DNA of 13,107 bases from a bacterium. GTDB lineage: Bacteria > Latescibacterota > UBA2968 > GCA-2709665. Position numbers and translations under genes: made by a program. Under the pieces are notes generated by a model. It was not told where the DNA came from. It saw only the letters and a program-made list of their open reading frames with translations, and made no database searches. This document shows positions 1-7,967 of this stretch, piece after piece. Positions within the stretch are counted from its first letter, which is position 1; each line of letters opens with the position of its first letter. The DNA lies in contig JAQCGA010000047.1 in the NCBI GenBank assembly GCA_027619145.1, positions 1-13,107 on the forward strand. The letters are read 5' to 3'.

Positions 1-275
1 GTACCCGTGATGTCCGAAGGCATGAGGTCGGGGGTGAACTGGATGCGGCTGAAAGAGAGGTTGAGGGCTCTGGCCAGGGTGCTGATGAGCAAGGTCTTGG
101 CCAGGCCGGGCACGCCTACGAGTAGGGCGTGGCCTCCACAGAGCAGGGCGATGAGGAGCTGTTCGACGATTTCTTTTTGGCCGACGATGACTTTGCTGAT
201 TTCACCTACAATGCGGGTGTGGGCGTCTCTTAGTTTTTCTACGGCTTCGAGGTCGTCGGGGGTCTGGTCGGGCAT
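1..275 (-). CDS. MoxR-type AAA+ ATPase, N-terminal part (runs off window)
   Basis: Ninety-one codons of a MoxR-family AAA+ ATPase are present, from an ATG at 275 to the window edge. The visible part holds the family's VGQKE segment just before the ATPase core, then [11 protein letters not shown] at about residues 56-66, which is the Walker A loop (GxxGxxKT). It ends in the conserved [13 protein letters not shown] stretch. The start is supported by a Shine-Dalgarno-like AAGGA a few bases upstream. MoxR ATPases act as chaperone-like remodelers and usually work with adjacent DUF58 and von Willebrand factor A proteins, which would be expected beyond the left edge. The gene is last in the visible co-directional run, 79 bp after the AsnB-like gene. 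Walker B and the sensor residues are outside the window. Family assignment is secure; the substrate is unknown. Confidence 0.93.
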   Translation of the reverse strand, partial: MPDQTPDDLEAVEKLRDAHTRIVGEISKVIVGQKEIVEQLLIALLCGGHALLVGVPGLAKTLLISTLARALNLSFSRIQFTPDLMPSDITG

Positions 276-354
276 CTGGATTCCTTACAGGGTCGGGGTT
301 ATCGTTGGGGCACGGTGCGCCATGCCTTTACTTCGGTACGGGAAATGAGGGCGA

Positions 355-1746
355 TCACGTTTTTTGTTTTTGTTTTTTCGCTGCAGGAAAAAGGATGTTG
401 TTCAGGATAAGGCGGTAGCCGGGCGAGTTGCGGCGCAGGGCGAGCTGGGTGGGCGGGTCGCCTACGAAGTGCTGGTAGTCTTCCGGGTCGTGGCCTGCGT
501 AAAAAGTAAACGTGCCCCGGCCCATGTTGCCGTGGATGTATTTGACCTGATCGGTGCCGGTGATTTGACCCAGAATGGTGATGGGTTTTTTGATCAGGCT
601 TTTGCGGAAGGCTGTGGTCTGCCCCAGAAATCCTTTGACGACGGGGACGTGGTTCTGGGTAAGCATGGTAGGTACCGGGTCGTATTTGGCGGAGAATTCG
701 AAGAGGGTGAACGCTGCGGCCTCGGGGCCGCGCACCTGGCCTGCACCGGTGGGGGAAATGTCGATGTCAGAGTATTCGTATTCCATTGGGTCCATCACGA
801 GCCGAAAGTTTTCGAAGGCCAGGGTTCGTGAGAAGTCCAGTTTTGCCTGGGCACCGGGGTCTGGTGGGTCGCCATCGTAGACGGTATCTACAATGTCTAC
901 ACCCGCTGCTGCCAGGGCAATGTCGAAGGTGTCTGTGGCAGAGCACATGGCGAATGTGAATCCACCGTTGTTAATGTAGTCCAGAATGGACAGGGCTGCC
1001 TTGCGTATTTCGGATTCGACTTTGGAGAAACCGGTGCGTCGAGCCAGATCTTCGAATGAGGCTTGTTGCTGGCGGTACCAGAGCTGGTTTCCATGGCTGC
1101 GGTAGAATTTTCCGTATTGGCCGGTGAAGTCTTCGTGGTTCAAGTGAAGCCAGTCGTATTCGGAGAGTTTTCCGGAAAGGACTTCTTCGTCCCATAGGGT
1201 ATCGTAGGGAATTTCGGCATAGGTGAGCGCCAGGGTAACGGCGTCGTCCCAGGGTTGTTTGCTGGGTGGGGTGTACACCGCAATACGGGGCGCTTTTTCC
1301 AGGCGGATGCGGTCCATGTTGCCTTCTTCAATTTCGGCGTAGATGCGTGCGGTCTGGGCGCTGGAAATAGAGGTGAAGCTGACGTCGCGTAGCCGGCATT
1401 CTTGCGCTATGGCATCTGCGTTGTCCACTAAGAAAGAGCCGCCTCGGTAGTTGAGCAGCCATTCCACCTGGATGTTGTGTTGCAAGGCCCAGTACGCGAT
1501 GCCGTAGGCTTTGAGGTGGTCGGTTTGTTCCAGGTCCATGGGGATGAGCAGTTTGTCTGCGGAGGCAATGCGGGGAGCGGCGAATAGGCAGAGGATGGCG
1601 AGGAGTGGTGGTAGACATCGGAATTGCAAATTGTAAATTGTAAATTGCAAATTTTGAATTGTTTTCCTGGGTTTTCTGTTTTGTGTTATCTGTATTTGTC
1701 TCGAACGTTTAACCGGTTTCTTTGTTGGGGTTTTCGAGGGCTTCAA
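355..1746 (-). CDS. Exported protein of the family mislabelled 'asparagine synthetase B'
   Basis: The longest reading is 463 aa from a TTG at 1746, overlapping the upstream TPR gene by 38 bp. A hydrophobic segment (LPPLLAILCLFAAPRIASA, about residues 45-63) looks like a secretion signal, and the mature protein would begin DKLLIPMDLEQTDHLKAYG. Other conserved-looking stretches are WLLNYRGGSFL, DWLHLNHEDFTGQYGKF and YAGHDPEDYQHFVGDPPTQ. From memory this matches a family of about 400-430 aa found beside MoxR, TPR and DUF4159 genes and often named asparagine synthetase B. I see no N-terminal catalytic Cys and no ATP-pyrophosphatase motif, so that name is not supported. The start is uncertain: codons before residue 43 are largely a 7-bp repeat, and in-frame TTGs at 1650 or 1629 would give a more normal signal peptide (about 424 aa from 1629). 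No in-frame ATG precedes the signal. The C-terminus is a short Lys/Gln tail. Function unknown. Confidence 0.85.
   Translation of the reverse strand: MKPSKTPTKKPVKRSRQIQITQNRKPRKTIQNLQFTIYNLQFRCLPPLLAILCLFAAPRIASADKLLIPMDLEQTDHLKAYGIAYWALQHNIQVEWLLNYRGGSFLVDNADAIAQECRLRDVSFTSISSAQTARIYAEIEEGNMDRIRLEKAPRIAVYTPPSKQPWDDAVTLALTYAEIPYDTLWDEEVLSGKLSEYDWLHLNHEDFTGQYGKFYRSHGNQLWYRQQQASFEDLARRTGFSKVESEIRKAALSILDYINNGGFTFAMCSATDTFDIALAAAGVDIVDTVYDGDPPDPGAQAKLDFSRTLAFENFRLVMDPMEYEYSDIDISPTGAGQVRGPEAAAFTLFEFSAKYDPVPTMLTQNHVPVVKGFLGQTTAFRKSLIKKPITILGQITGTDQVKYIHGNMGRGTFTFYAGHDPEDYQHFVGDPPTQLALRRNSPGYRLILNNILFPAAKKQKQKT
1623..1650. repeat. 7-bp tandem repeat, four copies of ATTGYAA
   Basis: Four head-to-tail 7-bp units (ATTGCAA, ATTGTAA, ATTGTAA, ATTGCAA) sit here, followed by a decayed ATTTTGA and ATTG up to 1661. 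It is strikingly AT-rich against its GC-rich surroundings. It lies at the junction of the TPR gene and the AsnB-like gene, within the possible N-terminal coding region of the latter. There the 21-bp super-period would be read as NLQFTIY followed by NLQF. Such AATTTGCAATTTAC-like arrays look like intergenic spacer repeats rather than protein-coding sequence. Confidence 0.8.
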
Positions 1747-3517
1747 TTTTTTCTCTCAGGGCGCGTAAGCGGTTTCGAGCCAGGTCGGCTTCCAGGCTTT
1801 TGGGGTATTCGATAAGAAGGGTTTCACAGGCGCGCAGTGCGTCGTGATATTGTCCCAGGCGTTCTTCGTAGATGCGTGCGAGTTGGATGTGTGCCCAGGG
1901 GCAAAGAGGGCTCCAGGGGATGTCGGTGACCAGTTTACGGCAGGCCTGAATGGCTTCTGGGTAATGACCCAGGGTGTCGAGAAGTTCGACGGCGGCGGCG
2001 AGTGCCCGGTCCAGCAGGCCAGAATTGGGATAGGTGTTGATGAAGGTTTGGAATGCTTGAAGCGCTTTTTTCAGGTGATGTTGTCGCTGGAGTGTGTAGG
2101 CTTGTGCAAACGCTTCGAGTGTTTCGGGGCCGGATGTTTCTCCTTCCTGGATGAGAACAGAGAGGTCCAGTGCATCATTGAGTGCAAAGCGAACGGCGGG
2201 GCCGGAGAGGAGGGTTTCCAACTGTATGCCTGCTTCTTCAAACTTTCCGGCCATGAACAGGCACTCCGCAATCCGCTGGTGAGCCTGGGCTGTGTCTTCC
2301 GGGTTGTTCTGTTGGGTTCCTACGATGCGGTAGGTGGATTCGGCTTCGTCGAATCGATCCTGTTGGACATAGAGGTCTGCAAGCTCGAAGGCCGCCTGGT
2401 TGTACCAGGGGGAGCGGTTATTGGAACGGAGCAGGGCCTGGAAAGTTTCCATGGCCTCGTTCAGATTTGTTTTCACCAGGAGGTGTCCCAGGCGATAGCG
2501 GGCTTCGTCTGCCTGGATGCGGGAGTCGTGTTCATTGATGAGTTCCCGGTACAGGCGTTCGGCTTCCGTGTTGTGGCCCTGCCCTTCACGGGAACGTGCG
2601 AGCCCAAGCAGGGCCAGGGGAAGCACGTTGCGAGCCTGTGTTGTTTGGGCAACGGCCTGGAATGCCGCGGCGGACGTGGCGAAATCTTTTGCATCCAGTG
2701 CATACGATGCCACCTGGAGCAGGCTGGCCTGACGGTGTGCTGTGTTGGCGGAATGCTCGGTGAGTACGCTCAACGCGTTTGCTGTAAAGCCTGTGGCCAG
2801 GGCGTATGTGGTGAAGAGGCGGAGCCGGGCGTTGTCTTCTGGATGCGTACGAATTTCTTCTGAGAGCAAGGAGAAGATACGTTCCTGTTCAGTACCTTCC
2901 CGGCCAAATTGTCGCAACCGGGCTTCGATCAAGCCCAGGTACTGCGGTTCTTCTTGAACAAAAATGAGGTATTCTTGAACCGCTTCCGGATACCGGGCCC
3001 GGCTTTCGGATAGTTCGGCAATTTCTCGGGCGAAGAGATATGGGTTGTGTAATGTTTCCCGGCCTCGACGGTACGCCGCTTCGGCTTGCACGGGCAGATT
3101 GTGTTTTCGGTACCGGTCTGCGACCAGGGCGAAAAAGCTTTTGGCGGATGCGCCTTCCAGGATGGCCTCGTAATTCTGGAAAGCCTCTTCCTGGCGGCCC
3201 AGAGTCATCAGGGCGTCGGCCAAACGGAGCCGTGCGTTCTGATCGCGTGGGGAGGACTTGAGGTGCATCTCCAGCAGGAGGACCGCCTCTTGATGCTTGC
3301 CCGTGCGAGATAACGCGGCTTCCAGGCGGAAGAGGATGTCCACCCGCCCGGGGTGAGATTCGTGCAATGCCTGGTAGAGACGGATGGCTTCTTTCAAGTT
3401 GCCTTCGGCTTCCAGGGCCATGGCCTGCTGGAGTTGCTGGTTCAGACTCTGGCCGTGTGCAGGAAGTGCCCCCAGGAGAAGGGCGAGGCAGAGGAGGGTA
3501 TGGAGAAATGGTTTCAT
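1709..3517 (-). CDS. Exported tetratricopeptide repeat (TPR) protein
   Basis: 602 aa from an ATG at 3517. Residues 1-22 form a classical signal peptide (MKPFLHTLLCLALLLGALPA, cleavage likely after AHG). There is no lipobox Cys at the cleavage site, so it is probably soluble in the periplasm rather than a lipoprotein. Helical TPR-type repeats run through the rest: residues about 24-57 and 58-125, a middle block with ALLGLARSREGQGHNTEAE, and a C-terminal block with AHIQLARIYEERLGQYHDAL. The C-terminal part (several repeats with LYxxL and YPxS spacing) resembles the YbgF/BamD-like outer-membrane TPR class. It probably acts as a protein-protein scaffold for the neighbouring MoxR and DUF4159/DUF4175 proteins; this is inferred from gene order. 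No convincing Shine-Dalgarno precedes the start. Its stop (TAA, 1709-1711) lies inside the longest reading of the next gene. Confidence 0.9.
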   Translation of the reverse strand: MKPFLHTLLCLALLLGALPAHGQSLNQQLQQAMALEAEGNLKEAIRLYQALHESHPGRVDILFRLEAALSRTGKHQEAVLLLEMHLKSSPRDQNARLRLADALMTLGRQEEAFQNYEAILEGASAKSFFALVADRYRKHNLPVQAEAAYRRGRETLHNPYLFAREIAELSESRARYPEAVQEYLIFVQEEPQYLGLIEARLRQFGREGTEQERIFSLLSEEIRTHPEDNARLRLFTTYALATGFTANALSVLTEHSANTAHRQASLLQVASYALDAKDFATSAAAFQAVAQTTQARNVLPLALLGLARSREGQGHNTEAERLYRELINEHDSRIQADEARYRLGHLLVKTNLNEAMETFQALLRSNNRSPWYNQAAFELADLYVQQDRFDEAESTYRIVGTQQNNPEDTAQAHQRIAECLFMAGKFEEAGIQLETLLSGPAVRFALNDALDLSVLIQEGETSGPETLEAFAQAYTLQRQHHLKKALQAFQTFINTYPNSGLLDRALAAAVELLDTLGHYPEAIQACRKLVTDIPWSPLCPWAHIQLARIYEERLGQYHDALRACETLLIEYPKSLEADLARNRLRALREKIEALENPNKETG

Positions 3518-3614
3518 GAATTCAGCCGGTTTAGAGAGGTGGAAGGCAATTTCGGTACTTCACGAAACCAAACATATTGGCCCGGACATCACCTGCGCCA
3601 GCGTCAATCGTAGA

Positions 3615-3632
3615 GGCGAGGCATGCCTCGCC
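3615..3632. repeat. Perfect 18-bp palindrome (core 1 of compound element)
   Basis: GGCGAGGCATGCCTCGCC equals its own reverse complement with no loop. It is preceded on the plus strand by CGTAGA and flanked by CGCCAG/CTGGCG arms, so a cruciform or RNA hairpin could extend further. Confidence 0.85.
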
Positions 3633-3658
3633 CTGGCGTTTTTCGGCCGATTGCAGGT

Positions 3659-3677
3659 GGGCGGGGAAACCCCGCCC
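3659..3677. repeat. GC-rich hairpin (core 2 of compound element)
   Basis: An 8-bp stem GGGCGGGG/CCCCGCCC closes on an AAA loop. Read on the minus strand it begins GTAGGGGCGGGG, matching core 1 (GTAGAGGCGAGG) at 10 of 12 positions in inverted orientation. Confidence 0.8.
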
Positions 3678-3752
3678 CTACGGCCAATGTAAAAGTACCT
3701 GGAATCCGGGCCTTTATGATATTGGGGGATGTACTGAATTTGACAGTGTGTA

Positions 3753-6700
3753 TTACGGATTTTCCGGATTGGTTTGTTCTTTCGTCTTTGAGACCGGAGC
3801 ATCTTGCATGAGGGTTTCGAAATACCGGCGAATCAGGCCCTGGTATCTTGCGGGGTACCCTTCATTGAGGGCTTGCCGGAGGCGCTGCCGCAACGGGTTT
3901 TGGGTTTCGCCCAGGTCTGCCGGAAGAGAGCCGGGACCCCGGTAGACGAGCTCTTGGCCTCGCGTTCTTCGCTGCGGCCGCGTTCGCGCATCGAATGCTG
4001 AGCGTCCAGCATGCGGGAGAGGATTTTTTGCTGGCGGTTCAGAAGAGGGCGGTCCAGGTCCTGGTTCTGGAGAGACCGGGCGGCTTCTTCCATTTCAGAC
4101 GCAATGTCTCCCAGGTCTCCCAGCATTTTCTGCTGTTGTGCACCCAGTTGTTGGCGGAGTTCCTGCAGGGCCTGCTGGATGGCGCGTTGCCGAGCGGCCA
4201 TTTGGGCCAGGCTTTGCTGCTGGCCGGGCGTGGATCCGCCTGGTTTTTGCTGGCTGAAAAGGCTTTCTCCCTGGCCGTTGAGGTCACCTTGTTGTTGGGA
4301 CATCGCTTCCATTTTCTGGAGCATTTCGTCGAACCCTACAGCAGAACCCGCGGCCTGCATTTCACCAATGGCCCTGCGAACCGCCAACGCCGTCGCATTG
4401 AGCGCACCCATGGCGTCCTGGGCGCTTTGAGAAGCGCGAGAGGTATTTCCACTTTGGAGATTGCCAGCGGTTTCGTCCATTTTTTGCAGGGCCCTGCCCA
4501 GGGCGGCACCGGTTTGGGGTGTGATGAAAAAAGTTTTTCGGGAGGCCTCCAGGAGGCGGTCTGCCAGGCGGCCTGCACCTGAAAGGATCCGTGCCTGTTC
4601 CAGGGCGAGGTCCGAAGGATCTGCATTGGGTGCGCGTTCAGCAGCGTGGCGTGCGGTTTCTTCCTGGCTCCGGGAGAGAGAGAGCAGGTCGCGCAGCATG
4701 CGATTCAATTCCCTGGTGAGCTCGGCCTTTTGGCGTTGTACGAAGTTTTGCCGCGTTTGTTGAAGCTGGCCGGACAGTTCTTGAAGGTCTTTGGCGATTT
4801 GTTCGGCCTGGTTTCGGGCAGGTGTCTGCTGTGCTGTGCGGAGGTCCTGGCTGATCTGTTCCATGCGTTCGGATATATTTCGGTTGTCCAGTTCTTTTGC
4901 GAGATTGTCCAATTCGGCTGCGGCAGGATCATCCATCTGTTGTGCGGCGCGGCGCAGTTCGTCTTGTATTTGCTGAGCATCCCGTTGCAACGCATCTTCT
5001 CGTTCGGCCAGGCCGTCCAGGTTTTCTTCAGGGCGTACGGCTTCGGCCAGGTTCTGTTGTTTTTCGGCCAGGTCGTTCAGGCTTTTGACCAGGGCATCCA
5101 GGGTTTGTTGTTTTTGAACTTCTTTGAGAAGGGCAATGGTACGGTCCAGGTTTTGTTGAAACGCTTCTTGTTGTTCTCGGAAGTTTTCCAGGGCATCTTC
5201 CACGGCCTGAGGGTCCACGTCTTGCATGGCCTGCTGGAGTTGTTCCATCGCTTTTTTTAAAGCGGGGGTTTCAATCCGGGAGAGCAGTTCCCTAACTTCG
5301 TCCATTTTTTGCAGGGATTCCTCGGACATCAGCCCGCTTTGTTCGAGTCTCTGCAGGGTTTCGTCCAGACTTTTTGCGAGTTCTTGGAGTTGCTCTCCGG
5401 CCTGAGCCTGGTCTTTGAGGGCCGTTTCAAGTTCTTTCTTTTCCTGCCAGTTCAGGTCATTGTTTTTGAGTAGTTCGCGTGCTACTTTTTCCAGTCTTTG
5501 TTGCAGGTCATTGCCTGCTTCCTGCATGCGTTCCAGTTGTTCAATGCTCTGTTCTTGTTCTTGCTGTGCCTGCTGGTGAATTTCGATGAGAGAAGGAAAG
5601 CGGATGGTGAAGGCAGAGGTTTCGTTCTCTCCAGGACCAGACAGGGTGTTGGTATCATACACCCGTACTCGGTAGGCGATCTGGTCTCCGGGGAGGAGGT
5701 CCAACTGTGAGAGGTCCCACACAGAAATCTGGCTGATTTCCCGAGCACCCGGAGTATCCAGAGGAATCTGCTGGATCTGGTCGTCTGTTTGGTCGTTGAC
5801 GCGATAGCGAATTTCCATGTGTGCAACGCCGAAGTCGTCGTGGGCTTCAGCCAGAAGGGCAACCTGCATGCCTTCTCCCAGTTCGATATCTCTTCCAGGG
5901 CGAAGCAGGCGAATTTCGGGTGGGTGGTCCTGAAGGGCGAGCATTCGGTATTGCACGGGATCCCGGTTGGTTATGCCCAGAGTATCTTTCAGGCCCACCA
6001 CATACCGGTTGTCTCCGGATACGGTGAGTTCGATCGTTGCGGTGTTGTTCTGCACTCGAGCAGACAGGCGTGTGCCGCCTTCAAAGGCGAGCCAGGTTTC
6101 GGACAGAGGGTGGCTTGCAGAAATGGAGAGGGATATGCGGGTGCCAGCCGGCACAGCAACGTCACCACCTTCTACCTGGGTGCGAGGGGGTAATCCGGTA
6201 TAAGCAGGGTAGTGTTCATTATGGGTGATGCCCGTAATGAGGGGCCGGGGCTGTACTGAGAGCGTATAGGCTCTGGTTTGTGCGTCGTTGGCTTGCACGC
6301 TGTATTCGAAGGCACGGGATACGGCTGGGAATCTGTGGCTTATTCCGCCTTTGCGCACTGCAAGTTCAATAGATGACCATCCCTCTACGCCTTCTTCGCG
6401 GACCAGCAGGCGTGCCTGTGAAGGGACGACGCCGGAGAGGGAAGCATGGACTTCAAAAGGTTCGCCCGCGATGATTTTTGCATGGCCGGGGTAGAGTTCG
6501 ATGTGGGTGTCTGGAGGGCGGACGTAGGTTGTTGCGGGGTGGGTTAAACGGGCTGCGGCACTTTGCAGGGGGCCTGGCCAAAAACCGAAGGCTGTGGCAA
6601 AGAGCAGGCCGATTCCTGCACATAGGGCCGCCAGACGCATGGGGCGGCGCGGGTCCAGCAGGCTGTGTAGATCCAGATTGTCCAGGGCGTGGGCGGCCTG

Positions 6701-7099
6701 GACAACAGCGGCGTTGATGAGGCCGCTGGAGTGCTGTGCATCCATCCGGTTTTGCCAGAGTTGCAGGGCGCTGATGAGTTGCTGTTGGAGGCCTCCGTGG
6801 TGCGCCTCAACCTGCAGGGCAATTTGGGGCAAGGAAGGTGGGACAAACAGAGGCAGAGCACAGAAGCGTACAAAAAGGGCGAGCAGACCTGCGCCCAGCA
6901 GTCCAACCAGAAAAAGCTTGGTGGCCGGAGTCAGGTACAGGGCAGTTTCGAGGAGGAGGAGGGCCAGTGTTCCGCCCAGGCCTATGGTCAGGAGGGTGAG
7001 CAAGCCGGCAGTGACTGACAGGATGGTGCGCCGTCGCCTGAACTGCTGGAGTTTGAGCACCAGGTGCTGATAAGATGTTTCGGGCGTACGCTGAGCCAT
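3753..7099 (-). pseudogene. Large DUF4175-type membrane/coiled-coil protein with a frameshift near the 3' end
   Basis: From an ATG at 7099 (GGAA five bases upstream) the frame runs 1088 codons to a TGA at 3833. Family features: hydrophobic segments at about residues 25-52, 60-86 and 155-174; a beta-rich Ig-like region at about 190-500, including HPPEIRLLRPGRDIELGEG and AHDDFGVAHMEIRYRV; then a Gln/Glu-rich coiled coil from about 505 to 1045. This matches DUF4175-type proteins (about 1100 aa), which sit beside DUF4159 and MoxR genes. After codon 1049 (AAG, 3955-3953) the frame becomes unlike protein (SSSTGVPALFRQTW). The -1 frame continues sensibly as ELVYRGPGSLPADLGETQ, then LRQALNEGYPARYQGL and IRRYFETLMQDAP, to a TAA at 3753, giving about 1115 aa. 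So one base is missing near 3953, as a sequencing/assembly error or a real mutation. Without correction the annotated CDS would be 3833-7099 with 39 spurious C-terminal residues. Likely an envelope-anchored structural protein; mechanism unknown. Confidence 0.85.
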
Positions 7100-7188
7100 A
7101 AGATTCCGAGAGGTTCAGGGGGACAGGCGTTGTGGACATAAGGGCTGTTGACGGGTACCAATTAGGATGAATATGGTAAAGAAGCAGA

Positions 7189-7863
7189 TCAGTGTGTGAG
7201 CGCCCAGACCATAACGTTGGCACCCATTTTCAGGGCTGCTTCCCGTTTTCCAGGTGGGTCGCCGTGTACGTCTGGATCATCCCACCCGTCTCCAATATCG
7301 CTTTCCACGTTGTAGAAGACCACGAGTCGTTTGTTGTGGAAAATACCGTAGGCTCTGGGTGGGTCTCCGTTGTGTTCATGGATTTTGGGCAGTCCATTTG
7401 GAAAAGAAAACGGGTTGTGAAAAATGCCGAATGACGGTGGTAACTCCGAGAGTTTTTTGTCCGGGAAAACCCGTTCGATTTCTCTGCGGAAGGCATTGTC
7501 CAGGCCGTAATCGTCGTTGGCAAATAAAAAGCCGCCATTTTCGAGATAGGTTCTAAGCCGCCGCACTTCTTCTTCGGTCAGGCGGATGTTTCCGTGCCCG
7601 GTGAGGTAGAGGACAGGGTAAGAAAAGAGATTTTCGTCCAGGATCTCCACGTGCGCTTCTTCGCGGGCTGTGCGAACCGTGGTCTCTTTTTGCAGGAAGG
7701 CCAGTAAGTTTGGGATTTCCGTGGGGCCGTTGTACCAGTCTCCACCGCCGCTATACTTGAGCCGGGCAATGGTAAATGCTTGGGGTGGTTCTTTTAGCTG
7801 GGCGTGTACACGAATCGGGGCGCAAAAAACGACGAGGAGAACCAATGGAAGAAGAATACGCAT
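7189..7863 (-). CDS. Exported DUF4159-domain protein
   Basis: 224 aa from an ATG at 7863. Residues 1-21 are a signal peptide (MRILLPLVLLVVFCAPIRVHA, cleavage before QLKEPP). The mature part is almost wholly a DUF4159 domain: FTIARLKYSGGGDWYNGP (30-47), YPVLYLTGHGNIRLTEEEV (82-100), LRTYLENGGFLFANDDYG (103-120) and FRREIERVFPDKKLSELP (125-142). The fold is reminiscent of class I glutamine amidotransferase-like or ThuA-like proteins, but no catalytic Cys-His pair is evident. The frame is open up to 8046, inside the previous gene; the 7863 start is chosen because it leads straight into the signal peptide. No Shine-Dalgarno is visible (the leader is pyrimidine-rich, CTCTCCTT). It lies 89 bp before the DUF4175 gene, its usual partner by my recollection of the family. 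Role unknown. Confidence 0.9.
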   Translation of the reverse strand: MRILLPLVLLVVFCAPIRVHAQLKEPPQAFTIARLKYSGGGDWYNGPTEIPNLLAFLQKETTVRTAREEAHVEILDENLFSYPVLYLTGHGNIRLTEEEVRRLRTYLENGGFLFANDDYGLDNAFRREIERVFPDKKLSELPPSFGIFHNPFSFPNGLPKIHEHNGDPPRAYGIFHNKRLVVFYNVESDIGDGWDDPDVHGDPPGKREAALKMGANVMVWALTH

Positions 7864-7967
7864 AAGGAGAGGCCGGGCAAAGGTTTTAAGGTTGTATCGG
7901 TGTTGGGATACGGCCCGGTACTTCTTACTCTTGAACGGAATGAAAGTTCCCGGGTCATCCTGGAAGG

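Larger units (their letters stand above)
3573..3690. repeat. Compound palindromic element (REP/MITE-like) with nested inverted repeats
   Basis: About 118 bp of non-coding sequence between the DUF4175 and TPR genes is built from nested inverted repeats. The outer ends ATTGGCC (3576-3582) and GGCCAAT (3682-3688) pair. Inside, CACCTGC (3590-3596) pairs with GCAGGTG (3653-3659), and CGCCAG (3596-3601) with CTGGCG (3633-3638). The core is a perfect 18-bp palindrome, GGCGAGGCATGCCTCGCC, at 3615-3632. A second hairpin follows at 3659-3677 (GGGCGGGG, AAA loop, CCCCGCCC). The two cores are related and in opposite orientation: GTAGAGGCGAGG on plus at 3610-3621, GTAGGGGCGGGG on minus at 3680-3669 approximately. 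No reading frame is shared with a gene. It resembles REP pairs or miniature inverted-repeat elements. It could also act as an mRNA-stabilising structure, but there is no clear U-run to call it a terminator. Confidence 0.75.

Noticed and set aside
309..326. Possible terminator hairpin between the AsnB-like gene and MoxR
   Set aside because: A 7-bp stem (one G-T pair) with a 4-nt loop exists, but no U-run follows on the minus strand, and MoxR has its own good ribosome site.
7..348. Open frame of 113 codons on the plus strand
   Set aside because: It is antisense to the clear MoxR gene and its protein has no recognisable character.
361..377. T-rich run resembling a terminator tail
   Set aside because: It encodes the Lys/Gln tail of the AsnB-like protein on the minus strand and has no preceding stem.
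1328..1618. ATG-initiated 96-codon minus-strand frame at 1618
   Set aside because: It starts just after the 7-bp repeat and has an ATG, but its Arg/Pro/His-rich product looks like an out-of-frame shadow; the overlapping frame has the signal peptide and long conserved-looking protein.
1844..2863. 339-codon open frame on the plus strand
   Set aside because: Antisense to the TPR gene; codon bias of the real strand keeps the opposite frame open. The translation is Cys/Gly/Phe-rich with no domain.
3577..3945. Plus-strand open frames over the gap between the TPR and DUF4175 genes
   Set aside because: They read through the palindromic element and the 3' end of the DUF4175 gene; no start site or homology-like segment.
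3995..5260. Long plus-strand frames opposite the DUF4175 coiled coil
   Set aside because: Mirror images of Gln/Glu-rich coding (Leu/Phe-rich antisense); not genes.
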